Below are positions 24,720-33,347 of a DNA stretch of 64,000 bases, in pieces. The notes under the pieces were generated by a model that did not search any database, had not been told where the DNA came from, and saw only the letters and a program-made list of their open reading frames with translations. The position numbers and the translations under genes were made by a program. The stretch spans positions 5,118,501 to 5,182,500 of the forward strand of contig NZ_CP108106.1 in NCBI RefSeq assembly GCF_041435195.1, written 5' to 3'. Source of the DNA: Streptomyces sp. NBC_00224. GTDB taxonomy: Bacteria > Actinomycetota > Actinomycetes > Streptomycetales > Streptomycetaceae. How positions within the stretch are numbered: the first letter of the stretch is position 1; each line of letters opens with the position of its first letter.

Positions 24720-26150
24720 ATGGCGGACTCATGGGTCAATTCCGCGGAGCGGATCGGTGCCGACCTCCATGTGGAACTGGCCGGATCCGGCAGTCGGCGG
24801 GCCGCGCTCATCCGCGCGCTGCGGTCCGCCGTCCAGGACGGGCGGCTCGCACCCGGGACCCGGCTGCCCCCGTACCGCTCGCTCGCCGCCGACCTCGGCC
24901 TCGCCCGCAACACCGTCGCCGACGCGTACGCCGAGCTCGTCGCCGAGGGATGGCTGACCGCGCGCCAGGGCTCGGGCACCCGGGTCGCCCCGCGCGCCGA
25001 GCCCGTACGGGCCGCCCGGGTGCCCAAGAAGGTGCCGCGCCGGACCGCCGTCCCGGCGCACAACCTGATGCAGGGCCAGCCGGACGCCGGATCGTTCCCG
25101 CGCGGCGCCTGGCTGACGGCCGCCCGCCGCGCGCTCAACGCGGCCCCCAACGAGGCGTTCGGGCCGGGAGATCCACAGGGCCGCATCGAGCTGCGCCGGG
25201 CCCTCGCCGGGTATCTGGCGCGGGTGCGGGGCGTACGGACCACGCCCGACCGCATCGTGATCTGCTCCGGCTTCGCCCACGCCCTGCGGCTGCTCTTCGA
25301 CGGCGAGGTGCTGCGCGGCCCGCTCGCCGTGGAGTCGTACGGACTCGCCTTCCACCGCTCCCTGCTCGCGGCGGCGGGTGTACGGACCGTGCCGGTCGGG
25401 CTCGACGAGCAGGGTGCGACGGTGGCGGAGCTGGCGCAGCGGCCGGCGCTCAAGGGCGTACGGGCCGCGCTGCTCACCCCCGCCCACCAGTTCCCGACCG
25501 GCGGACCGCTGCACCCCGAGCGCCGCGCGGCCGTCGTCGACTGGGCGCGCGCCCGGGGCCGGGTGATCCTGGAGGACGACTACGACGGCGAGTTCCGCTA
25601 CGACCGCGAGCCGGTCGGCGCGCTGCAGGGGCTCGATCCCGAGCGGGTCCTCTACATCGGCTCGGTCAGCAAGAGCCTGTCCCCGGCGGTGCGGCTCGGC
25701 TGGATGGTGCTGCCCGAGCAGCTCGTCGACCCGGTGCTCGCGGCCAAGGGCCAGCGCGAGGCGTGGGCGAGCGTCCTGGACCAGCTGACCCTCGCGGACC
25801 TGATCGAGAGCGGCGGCTACGACCGGCACGTGCGGCGGATGCGGCAGCGCTACCGGGGCCGCCGCGACCAGCTCGTCGCCGCCCTCGACGAACACGCCCC
25901 GCACATCACGGCGGCCGGGATCGCGGCCGGGCTGCACGCCGTGCTGAGGCTGCCGCCGGGGACCGAGCGAGCGGTCCTGAAGGCCGCGGCCTGGCAGGGG
26001 ATCGCGCTCGACGGGCTCGCCGGCTACCGCCACCCGGACGCGACGATGCCGGGTGAGGACGGTCTGGTCGTCGGCTATGCGACCCCGCCCGACCATGCCT
26101 ACCAGGCCGCCCTCGACGCCCTGTGCCGCGCGCTGCCTCCGGCGCCGTGA
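24720..26150 (+). CDS. MocR/PdxR-type regulator (GntR domain fused to aminotransferase fold)
   Basis: The 476-residue protein has a GntR winged helix (L-I-R-A-L-R-S-A-V, P-G-T-R-L-P-P-Y-R-S-L-A-A-D-L-G-L-A-R-N-T-V) joined to a fold-type-I PLP aminotransferase domain. The PLP lysine is in S-V-S-K-S-L-S-P, and D-D-Y-D-G-E-F-R-Y is also typical. Family members such as PdxR control pyridoxal 5'-phosphate synthesis or other pathways. No pdxST is adjacent, so the target is open; the divergent oxidase is one candidate. The ATG at 24720 is used; a GTG lies 6 bases upstream. Confidence 0.85.
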   Translation: MADSWVNSAERIGADLHVELAGSGSRRAALIRALRSAVQDGRLAPGTRLPPYRSLAADLGLARNTVADAYAELVAEGWLTARQGSGTRVAPRAEPVRAARVPKKVPRRTAVPAHNLMQGQPDAGSFPRGAWLTAARRALNAAPNEAFGPGDPQGRIELRRALAGYLARVRGVRTTPDRIVICSGFAHALRLLFDGEVLRGPLAVESYGLAFHRSLLAAAGVRTVPVGLDEQGATVAELAQRPALKGVRAALLTPAHQFPTGGPLHPERRAAVVDWARARGRVILEDDYDGEFRYDREPVGALQGLDPERVLYIGSVSKSLSPAVRLGWMVLPEQLVDPVLAAKGQREAWASVLDQLTLADLIESGGYDRHVRRMRQRYRGRRDQLVAALDEHAPHITAAGIAAGLHAVLRLPPGTERAVLKAAAWQGIALDGLAGYRHPDATMPGEDGLVVGYATPPDHAYQAALDALCRALPPAP

Positions 26151-26193
26151 CTTCGGGGACCTCAGGGACTTCGGGGACTTGAGGGACTTTAGG
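26149..26193. repeat. five tandem 9-bp repeats
   Basis: Five consecutive 9-mers occur: GACTTCGGG, GACCTCAGG, GACTTCGGG, GACTTGAGG, GACTTTAGG. They start within the MocR stop codon and end 28 bp before the next gene's start. They occupy the leader of the fusion gene and may be slippage-derived or a protein-binding array. Confidence 0.8.
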
Positions 26194-26221
26194 GTGGACG
26201 GTACGGCGATCACGAGGGGGA

Positions 26222-27946
26222 GTGGCTGAAGTGGCCGAAGTGACGGAACTGGTCGGGGAGTTCGACGGGGAGCGGATCAGCTGCGCGGTGGCGGAGCCCG
26301 ACGGGGTCCCCTCCGTCACGGTCGTCCTCCTGCACGGCGCCGGAATCGGCGACAAGGCGCGGCTGGCGGAGCTGGCGGAGGACTTCCGCTCCCGTGGCCA
26401 CCGCGTCCTCGCCCTCGACTTCTCCGGGCACGGCGCCTCCAGCGGTGACCTCGCGGAGCTGAGCCTGGAGCGCCGGTTCCGGCAGGCGCGAGAGGCGATC
26501 GACGCGTACGTTCCGCCCGGCCAGAGCCTGGTCCTGACCGGCTTCAGCATGAGCGGCCAGACCGTCGCCGATCTGGCCGCGCACTACGGTTCCCGGGTCG
26601 CGGGCATCGGGCTGTGCGCGCCCGCCGTGTACGCGGACGCGGCCTGGTCCGAGCCGTTCGGGGCCGAGCCGGGAGCGCCGGGGACACCGCCGGGGGCGCC
26701 CGTCTCGCGCTTCACCGAGATCCTCCGTACGCCCGACAGCTGGCGCGGCTCGCGCGCCCTGGACGTCTTCCGGGCGCTGCGCACCCGGGTGGTCCTGGCC
26801 GTACCAGAAGTGGACGAGATCATTCCGTACGCCGTCACGGAAGCTGTGGCGCAGGCGCTGGCCGCCGGGAACGAGCCCCGCTTCACCCGCCTCGCCTTCA
26901 AGGGCGCGCACCACCGGCTCGGGGTGTGGTTCAGGGAGCACCCGGTCGAGCGCGGCCGGTTCGTGGACGCGGTCCTGGACGATCTCGGCGCGGACGGCTG
27001 GGAGCTGACCCGCCGCTGGGCCGACAAGTCACTGCCGGAGGGCGAGCGGGTACGGGACGCGGTGGCGCTGCGGGGCGGGTGGACGTCGCAGATGCGGCTC
27101 GTCCGTACGGAAGACGCCGACGATGTAGGTACAAAACAAGCCACTCCCGTACGCGAGTTGGTGCTGCGCTCCTTCGCCAAGCCCTTCTACCGGCGGCACG
27201 CGGGCGGTCTCCTCGCGCGCGAGGCCGCAGTGCTCGGGCTGCTGGCGGGGACGGACGTGCCCGCGCCCGTACTCGTGGCGGCCGACCCGCAGGGCGAGCA
27301 CTGCGACCATCCCTCGCTGCTGATGACCCGCCTGGACGGCGCGGTCCGGCTCGACGAGGACGGTCTGGAGCGGCGGATCGGGCTCCTCGCACGGCAGTTG
27401 CTGGACATCCACGGCGTCCGGGTGGCGGAGGCCGACCGGCCCCGGGAGTACGAGCCGTGGACCTCCGCCGACCGGGTGCGCGTCCCGGCGGACACCCGGC
27501 GGCCCGACCTCTGGCGCCGGGCGGTCGACGTCATCCGGCAGCCGCCGCCCCCGTACGAGGGGTGCTTCCTGCACCGGGACTTCCACCCGGGGAACGTGCT
27601 GTTCAGCGGCGCGGGCGACGGGCTGCGGATCAGCGGGGTCGTCGACTGGGTGGAGACGTCGTGGGGTCCGGCCGCGCTCGACGTGGCGCACTGCTCGACG
27701 GCGCTCGCGCTGCTGCACGGGGCCGGGGCCGCACGGGAGTTCGTGGCGCGGTACACCGCCGGGGGCGGACGGCTCGGCGGCGGGCTGCTCCACTGGCAGC
27801 TCCTGGACGCGCTGGCGTACGCGCCGGACGCCGAGAAGGTCGCGGGCCCGTGGCGGGAGCTCGGGCGCACGGACCTGACGCCCGAGCTGCTGACCGGGCG
27901 GCTGGAGGAGTACATCGCGTCGCTGCTCGACGGAGAGGCCGACTAG
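26222..27946 (+). CDS. fusion of alpha/beta hydrolase and APH-type phosphotransferase
   Basis: The 574-residue protein combines two enzymes. Residues about 10-245 form an alpha/beta hydrolase with H-G-A-G oxyanion loop, L-D-F-S-G-H-G and nucleophile elbow G-F-S-M-S (Ser109). Residues about 290-574 form an aminoglycoside/choline-kinase-like fold with catalytic H-R-D-F-H-P-G-N (His451, Asp453) and metal-binding V-V-D-W (Asp475). Both halves retain catalytic motifs. The joint product could hydrolyse and phosphorylate the same small molecule, for example a sugar ester or antibiotic; this is inference. The GTG at 26222 follows GAGGGGGA. Confidence 0.8.
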   Translation: MAEVAEVTELVGEFDGERISCAVAEPDGVPSVTVVLLHGAGIGDKARLAELAEDFRSRGHRVLALDFSGHGASSGDLAELSLERRFRQAREAIDAYVPPGQSLVLTGFSMSGQTVADLAAHYGSRVAGIGLCAPAVYADAAWSEPFGAEPGAPGTPPGAPVSRFTEILRTPDSWRGSRALDVFRALRTRVVLAVPEVDEIIPYAVTEAVAQALAAGNEPRFTRLAFKGAHHRLGVWFREHPVERGRFVDAVLDDLGADGWELTRRWADKSLPEGERVRDAVALRGGWTSQMRLVRTEDADDVGTKQATPVRELVLRSFAKPFYRRHAGGLLAREAAVLGLLAGTDVPAPVLVAADPQGEHCDHPSLLMTRLDGAVRLDEDGLERRIGLLARQLLDIHGVRVAEADRPREYEPWTSADRVRVPADTRRPDLWRRAVDVIRQPPPPYEGCFLHRDFHPGNVLFSGAGDGLRISGVVDWVETSWGPAALDVAHCSTALALLHGAGAAREFVARYTAGGGRLGGGLLHWQLLDALAYAPDAEKVAGPWRELGRTDLTPELLTGRLEEYIASLLDGEAD

Positions 27947-28301
27947 GACGCTCGGGCGGCCCAAAGGTAGTACGCGCTCGTAAAATTGGCGCAAAATCGC
28001 TGGCGCCGGTCAGTGGTCGTCCGACGTCGCGGAGCAGGCGCGGACCGAGCGGTGAAGAGGCGTCCGGGGACGCGGACAGGACGAGGTCCCCGGGCACTCA
28101 CCTGGGATGCCCGAGGACCTCTCTGTCCTTCAGATCCGTTCCGACGGCGACACTCCCCCGAGTGTGGTTGTCCACCGAGCGCCGGCGGACCGGATCCGAT
28201 GGAAAGATCTAATCAGCGCCCACCAACAGATCGCTAACATGTGGCCAACGGTCAACGGGGCAGCCGGTGGACGGGCATGGGGGAAACCGGTGGAGGTCGG
28301 G
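27947..28301. other. 355-bp interval upstream of SARP gene
   Basis: No gene is supported. The frame of the SARP gene is open back to 28107 but lacks a ribosome site there. The interval should hold the SARP promoter. A -10-like TAACAT lies near 28233, and no strong operator was seen. Confidence 0.5.
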
Positions 28302-31300
28302 GTGTGTGTGCGATTCGGCCTGCTCGGCCCGCTGACCGTGGAGGGCGAGCCCGTCGGCAGCGGCAAGGTCCGGTCACTGCTCGCCGCTCTTCTGATGCGG
28401 CCCGGCCGGGTCGTCCCCAGTGACGATCTGAAGCTGGCCCTGTGGGGCGGCGAGCCGCCCGCCTCCGCCACCGCGTCGCTGCACAACCACGTCGCCCGGC
28501 TGCGGCGGCTGCTCGACTCCGAGGACCGGGTACGCGCCGTGCCGCCGGGATACGTGCTGCGGGTCGATCCGGGCGAGCTCGACACCCAGGTCTTCGAGGC
28601 CCACGCGCGCGTGGCGCTCGCCGCGCACAACCGGGGCGACTGGCCGGCGGTGGCCGAGGAGACCGCCGCCGCCCTCGCGCTGTGGCGCGGCGCGCCGCTC
28701 GGCGGGCTCTACGACCCGGCCGACGGCGAGCCCGCCCTCGTCCAGCGGCTCGGCGCGACCCGGCTGCTCGTCCTGGAGTGGAAGTACGAGGCGGAGCTGC
28801 GCCTCGGCCGCCATGAGGGGATCGGGCCGGAACTGGCGGCGCTGACCGTCGCGTTCCCGCTGCGCGAGGCCTTCCACCGGCAGCTGATGCTGGTGCTGCA
28901 CCGCTCCGGGCGGCAGGCGGAGGCGCTCGCCGTGCACCAGCGGCTGCGCCGCACCCTGGTCGAGGAGCTGGGCGTCGACCCGGGGCCCGCCGTCCAGGAG
29001 GCACACCGGGAGATCCTGCGGGAGCCCACCCCGCGCGCGGAGCTGCCCGCCCCGGCCCAACTGCCGCCCCGGCCGGCCCATTTCACCGGCCGCGACGACC
29101 TGGTGGCGCAGCTCTGGACCGCCCTGACCCAGCGGCGGCGGCAGCCGGAGGCGCCCGCCGGGGCAACCGCGCCCCCGAGCACTCCCGTAGGCACCCCATA
29201 CGCCGTGGCCCCCGCCTACCCGGCCGCCCTCGCAGCCCTCACCGCGCTCGCCGGCCCGGTCGCCCCGGCGCGGCCGGGCCGCGTCCCCGCGCCGCCCGAA
29301 TCCGCCGCCCGGCACGAGAGCGCGCCCGCCGCCCCCCTCGCCGTGATCACCGGCATGGCCGGGGTCGGCAAGAGCGCGCTCGCCGTCCATGTGGCGCACG
29401 CCCTGCGCGAGGAGTTCCCCGACGGACAGCTGTATCTGAACCTGCGCGGCGCGACCCCCGGGCTCCCCCCGCTCCCGCCGATCCAGGCGCTCGCCGCGCT
29501 GCTCAACGCGCTGGGCGTCGACTCCCGCAACGTTCCCGACACCCCCGACGCGGCCGCCGCGCTGCTGCGGTCCCGGCTCGCCCCGACCCGTACGCTCCTC
29601 GTCCTCGACGACGCGGCCTCCGCCGCCCAGGTGCGGCCGCTGCTGCCCGCCGGGGACGGCTGTGCGGTGGTCGTGACCAGCCGGTCGCCGCTGGCCGCGC
29701 TCGACGGCGCGACGCGCTTCCCGCTCGCCCCGATGACGGCCGCCGAGAGCCTCGGCCTGCTCCGGGCGATCTCCGGGCGCCAACTGGCCGACGGCGCCGC
29801 CAGGCTGGTCGAGCTCTGCGGACGGCTGCCGCTGGCGCTGCGGGTCGCGGCCGCCCGGCTCGCCGCCCGCCGCGCGCTCAGCCCCGACGCGCTCGCCGGA
29901 CTCCTCGACGCCGAGGACGGGCGCCTCGACCACCTGGAGTACGACGACCTGAGCGTGCGCCGCTCGCTCGCCGTCGCGCTCGGCGCACTCGACCCGGACG
30001 CGGCGCTCGCGCTGCGCCGCCTGGGAGCGCTGGACCTGCCCGCGTACGAAGTACCCGTCGTCGCCCGGCTGATGGGCCTGCCCGAGCAGCGGGCGGGCGC
30101 TGCCCTCGACCGCCTCGTCGAGGTGGCGCTCCTGGAGGAGATCTCGTACGGGCGGTACGCGCCGCACGACCTGGTCCGCGACTTCGCCCGTGAGCTGGCC
30201 GCCCGGGACGACGGCCGGGAGGCGGCCGTCGAGCGCGGGCTGCGCTGGTACGCCGAGGCCGCCCGGCAGAGCAGCCTGACCCTGGCCCCGCCCGAACGCG
30301 AGGGCCCCGCGCGCGTACCCGAGCCCATCGGGGACGCCGCCCCCTTCCCGGACACCGCCGCCGCGCTGGCCTGGGGGGACCGCGAACTGCCCGCCGTAGT
30401 GACGCTCACCGAGCGGTACGCGCGCTGCTCACCGACCGTGTTCCTGCTGGTCCGGGCCTACTTCAGCCATCTCCAGTACCGGGGCAAATACGCCGCGCTG
30501 CGCCACCTCAACCGGTTCGTCCTGAGCGCCGCCCGGACGAGCGGCGACCGGATCGCGCAGGCGCACGCACTCGGGGACCTGGCCGGGGCGCACTTCCTGG
30601 CCAGCCGCATCGAGGAGGCGCTGGCCCTCAACGACGAGGCGATCGCGCTCTGGCAGGAGCTCGGGGAGCGGGGCCGCACCCAGCGCACCCTCGCCAACCG
30701 CGGCATGCTCCTGGAGCGGCTCGGCCGGCACGCCGAGGCGGCCGAGCCGCTGGAGCGGAGCCTGGCCCTGACCCGCGAGCTCGACGACGCCTACGGCGAG
30801 GCCATCATCCTCAGCCACCTCGGCAACCTGCACGAGCACACCGACGCGCGCGTGGCCATCGCCTACCACGAGCGCAGCCTCGCGGCAGGCTGCCGCATCG
30901 GCAGCGAGCTCCTGGTGCACACCGCGCACTGCAACATCGGGTACGCCCACCTCACCCTGGGCGAATGGGCCGCCGCCGTCGGCCACTTCGAGCGGGCGCT
31001 GCGGATCCTCGGCGAGCAAGGCGACTGGCACGGGCGCTCCCAGTCCGGGGTCGGCCTGGTCCGGGTCCTGGGCGAACTGGGCCGTACCGACGAGGCGTAC
31101 GCCGCCTGCGCGGACCTGCTGGACCAGGCCGTCGAGCGGTGCGACGCGTACACCGAGGGGCTGGGCAGGCGTGAATACGGCCGCCTGGAGCGGTCGCGCG
31201 GCCGTCTCGCGCAGGCGCGGGTCCAGTGGGAGCTGGCCCTGACGGCCCTGGAGGGCGGCGACCCGAAGGCGTACGCGGAGGTGGCGGAGCTGCTGGCGGA

Positions 31301-31388
31301 GCTGGACGCGGGGCCGGACGCGGGTCAGGGCGCCGGGGTGGGCGCGCGGGAGGACGGGGAGGGGCGGGTCGCGGCGGAAGCCGGGTGA
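28302..31388 (+). CDS. SARP-family regulator (OmpR-like DNA-binding, BTAD, NB-ARC, TPR)
   Basis: The 1028-residue protein has the AfsR layout. An OmpR-like winged helix starts with V-R-F-G-L-L-G-P-L, and a bacterial transcriptional activation domain runs to about residue 245. A Pro/Ala linker follows. The NB-ARC ATPase has Walker A G-M-A-G-V-G-K-S and L-L-V-L-D-D. C-terminal tetratricopeptide repeats include A-H-A-L-G-D-L-A-G-A-H and A-N-R-G-M-L-L-E-R-L-G. The GTG at 28302 follows GGAGG. AfsR-like proteins activate antibiotic genes in response to kinase or nucleotide signals. No biosynthetic cluster is visible here, so it is an orphan. Confidence 0.88.
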   Translation: MCVRFGLLGPLTVEGEPVGSGKVRSLLAALLMRPGRVVPSDDLKLALWGGEPPASATASLHNHVARLRRLLDSEDRVRAVPPGYVLRVDPGELDTQVFEAHARVALAAHNRGDWPAVAEETAAALALWRGAPLGGLYDPADGEPALVQRLGATRLLVLEWKYEAELRLGRHEGIGPELAALTVAFPLREAFHRQLMLVLHRSGRQAEALAVHQRLRRTLVEELGVDPGPAVQEAHREILREPTPRAELPAPAQLPPRPAHFTGRDDLVAQLWTALTQRRRQPEAPAGATAPPSTPVGTPYAVAPAYPAALAALTALAGPVAPARPGRVPAPPESAARHESAPAAPLAVITGMAGVGKSALAVHVAHALREEFPDGQLYLNLRGATPGLPPLPPIQALAALLNALGVDSRNVPDTPDAAAALLRSRLAPTRTLLVLDDAASAAQVRPLLPAGDGCAVVVTSRSPLAALDGATRFPLAPMTAAESLGLLRAISGRQLADGAARLVELCGRLPLALRVAAARLAARRALSPDALAGLLDAEDGRLDHLEYDDLSVRRSLAVALGALDPDAALALRRLGALDLPAYEVPVVARLMGLPEQRAGAALDRLVEVALLEEISYGRYAPHDLVRDFARELAARDDGREAAVERGLRWYAEAARQSSLTLAPPEREGPARVPEPIGDAAPFPDTAAALAWGDRELPAVVTLTERYARCSPTVFLLVRAYFSHLQYRGKYAALRHLNRFVLSAARTSGDRIAQAHALGDLAGAHFLASRIEEALALNDEAIALWQELGERGRTQRTLANRGMLLERLGRHAEAAEPLERSLALTRELDDAYGEAIILSHLGNLHEHTDARVAIAYHERSLAAGCRIGSELLVHTAHCNIGYAHLTLGEWAAAVGHFERALRILGEQGDWHGRSQSGVGLVRVLGELGRTDEAYAACADLLDQAVERCDAYTEGLGRREYGRLERSRGRLAQARVQWELALTALEGGDPKAYAEVAELLAELDAGPDAGQGAGVGAREDGEGRVAAEAG

Positions 31389-31451
31389 AACATTCCCGGG
31401 CCCCCGTCGCGTCAATGAGGTGTAGGGGAGGTCAACGGGTCGGGGGAGAGC

Positions 31452-31988
31452 ATGAGAAAGCTGGGGCAGCCGAGGCAGCCGAAACAAGCGCGTACGGATG
31501 AGTTCCTGGAGTTCGCGTCAGGCAGAGCGAACCACCTCTTCCGCGCCGCGTGCCTGCTGACCAGCGGAGACACTCATCTCGCCGAGGACCTGGTGCAGGA
31601 GACGCTGGGCCGGATGTATGCGCTGTGGGGCCGGATCTCCCGGATCGACAACCCCGCGGGATACGCGCAGACGATCCTCGTGCGCACGTTTCTCACCCAC
31701 CGTCGACGGCGCTCGGCCGACGAACGGCCCATAGGGGAACTGCCGGACCGGCCCGCGACCACGGACGGGGACCCGGCACTGCGGCTCGCGTTGCTTGACG
31801 CGCTCGCCCGGCTCGCACCCAAGGACCGCGCGGTGGTGGTCCTGCGGTACTGGGAGGACCGCAGCGTCGAGGAGACGGCCGAGGCGATGCGGGTCAGCTC
31901 GGCCGCGGTCCGCACCCGCTCGGTGCGCGCGCTGGCGAAGCTGCGCGAACACCTGGGCGGCAGCCTGGCGGAGCTCGCGGCGCTCTGA
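31452..31988 (+). CDS. SigE-family ECF RNA polymerase sigma factor
   Basis: The 178-residue protein has sigma region 2 (L-F-R-A-A-C-L-L-T-S-G-D, A-E-D-L-V-Q-E-T-L) and region 4 (A-P-K-D-R-A-V-V-V-L-R-Y-W-E-D, followed by S-V-E-E-T-A-E-A-M and a helix-turn-helix). It matches the actinobacterial SigE-type ECF group, whose members usually lack a classical anti-sigma factor. The membrane protein gene at 32061 follows and is probably its regulatory partner. A low-complexity CCAC-rich spacer separates them. Confidence 0.85.
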   Translation: MRKLGQPRQPKQARTDEFLEFASGRANHLFRAACLLTSGDTHLAEDLVQETLGRMYALWGRISRIDNPAGYAQTILVRTFLTHRRRRSADERPIGELPDRPATTDGDPALRLALLDALARLAPKDRAVVVLRYWEDRSVEETAEAMRVSSAAVRTRSVRALAKLREHLGGSLAELAAL

Positions 31989-32060
31989 CGACCACGCACC
32001 ACGCACCACGCACGACTGACCACCGACCACTGACCACGAAGCGAGGAGTGGGGTTCCACC

Positions 32061-33302
32061 ATGCCTTTTGAAGACCAGCTCGGTGACGCGATGCGCAGCA
32101 CCGGCGACGGCTTCGTCCCGCAGGACAGCCACGCGCTGCTCGACGGCGCCCTGATCAGGGGCCGCCGCCGGTTGGCCCGGCGCCGGGCCGCCACGGTGAC
32201 CGGCAGTGTGGTGGCGCTGGCCGCGGTGGGCCTCGGCGGCGCCTGGGCGGTCGGGCTGGTCGGCGGCTCGTCCGGCGGCTCGAACGGCTCCGGCGGTGCG
32301 GCCGCGTCCGTGGCGGCGCCGCCCAAGTCGACCCTCCCGCAAGGGGTGTCGGTCGGCGCCGAACAGATGATCAAGAATCTCATCGCGCTCCTCCCGCACG
32401 GGAAGACCAGTGCCGAGCAGGGCAGTGGCACGGGTGGCCCGGATGACAAGCCCAAGATGCCGACCGCTTCGGTCGTCTTCGACGACGGCAAGGGCAAGGG
32501 GTCGATCGGGATCTCGCTCAGCACGATCGATCCGGCGGGCCAGGGTGCCACCGGGTATGTGACCTGCCCGTCGAAGGCGATCACGGACTACGACCACTGC
32601 ACGGCCGAAGTGCTGCCCGACGGCTCGCGGTTCATGTTCTTCCAGGGGTACGAGTACCCGGACCGCCGTGAGGAGACGAAGAGCTGGCGGGCCACGCTGA
32701 TCACCCCGAAGGGCGTACTGGTCGACGCGAGCGAGTACAACGCCGCCGCCGAGAAGGGCGCGAAGACAAGCCGCGTCGACCCGCCGCTGACCGGCGCGCA
32801 GATGAAGGCGCTGGTCACGGCCGAGGTGTGGAAGACGACCATGGCGGGTGCGAAGGTGCCGCGCCCGGAGGCGGTGCACCCGGCCGAGCCGAGCGGGGCC
32901 TCGATGCAGCGCGAGCTGGTCGCCTCCCTGCCGAAGGGACTCAAGGTCGTCGATCAGGGCAACCAGGGCGGCTATGCGTTCGCGGTCGTGGACGACGGCA
33001 AGGGCAAGAGCCTGGTCGGCATCAACGTCCAGCCCGGGATGGGAGACGTGCCGCTGCAGGGCGAGGTGTCGACGCTCCCCGACGGCACCCGGGTCGGCGA
33101 GGAGCAGCGCCCGGGTGAGAAGGGCGGCGCGGGCGTGGTGTGGTGGACGGTCGACACGATCCGCAAGAACGATCTCCGCGTGGTCATCAGCGCGTTCAAC
33201 ACGGGCAACCAGCACGCCCCGGCGACCCGCGCCACTCCCGCACTGACGATGTCCCAGCTGAAGGCGATAGCGCTGGATCCGAAGTGGGAGAAGCTGACCT
33301 AG
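32061..33302 (+). CDS. membrane-anchored extracytoplasmic protein, probable sigma-factor partner
   Basis: The 413-residue protein has a cytosolic N-terminus of about 50 residues (F-E-D-Q-L-G-D-A-M-R-S-T-G-D-G-F), one membrane helix (V-V-A-L-A-A-V-G-L-G-G-A-W-A-V), a Gly/Ser linker, and a large external part with two similar halves. Each half has a K-G-K-(G/S)-x-(I/V)-G-I segment after V-(F/V)-D-D-G. This suggests a duplicated beta domain. Co-directional placement after a SigE-family sigma gene is typical of anti-sigma-like partners. No zinc anti-sigma motif is present. Confidence 0.7.
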   Translation: MPFEDQLGDAMRSTGDGFVPQDSHALLDGALIRGRRRLARRRAATVTGSVVALAAVGLGGAWAVGLVGGSSGGSNGSGGAAASVAAPPKSTLPQGVSVGAEQMIKNLIALLPHGKTSAEQGSGTGGPDDKPKMPTASVVFDDGKGKGSIGISLSTIDPAGQGATGYVTCPSKAITDYDHCTAEVLPDGSRFMFFQGYEYPDRREETKSWRATLITPKGVLVDASEYNAAAEKGAKTSRVDPPLTGAQMKALVTAEVWKTTMAGAKVPRPEAVHPAEPSGASMQRELVASLPKGLKVVDQGNQGGYAFAVVDDGKGKSLVGINVQPGMGDVPLQGEVSTLPDGTRVGEEQRPGEKGGAGVVWWTVDTIRKNDLRVVISAFNTGNQHAPATRATPALTMSQLKAIALDPKWEKLT

Positions 33303-33347
33303 GCGGGGGCGTGATGCCTGGGCCGGGCCGGGCCCGGGCGGGGCGCC

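Noticed and set aside
28302..31388. SARP regulator as part of an antibiotic gene cluster
   Set aside because: No polyketide, peptide, terpene or RiPP core gene lies within the window on either side.
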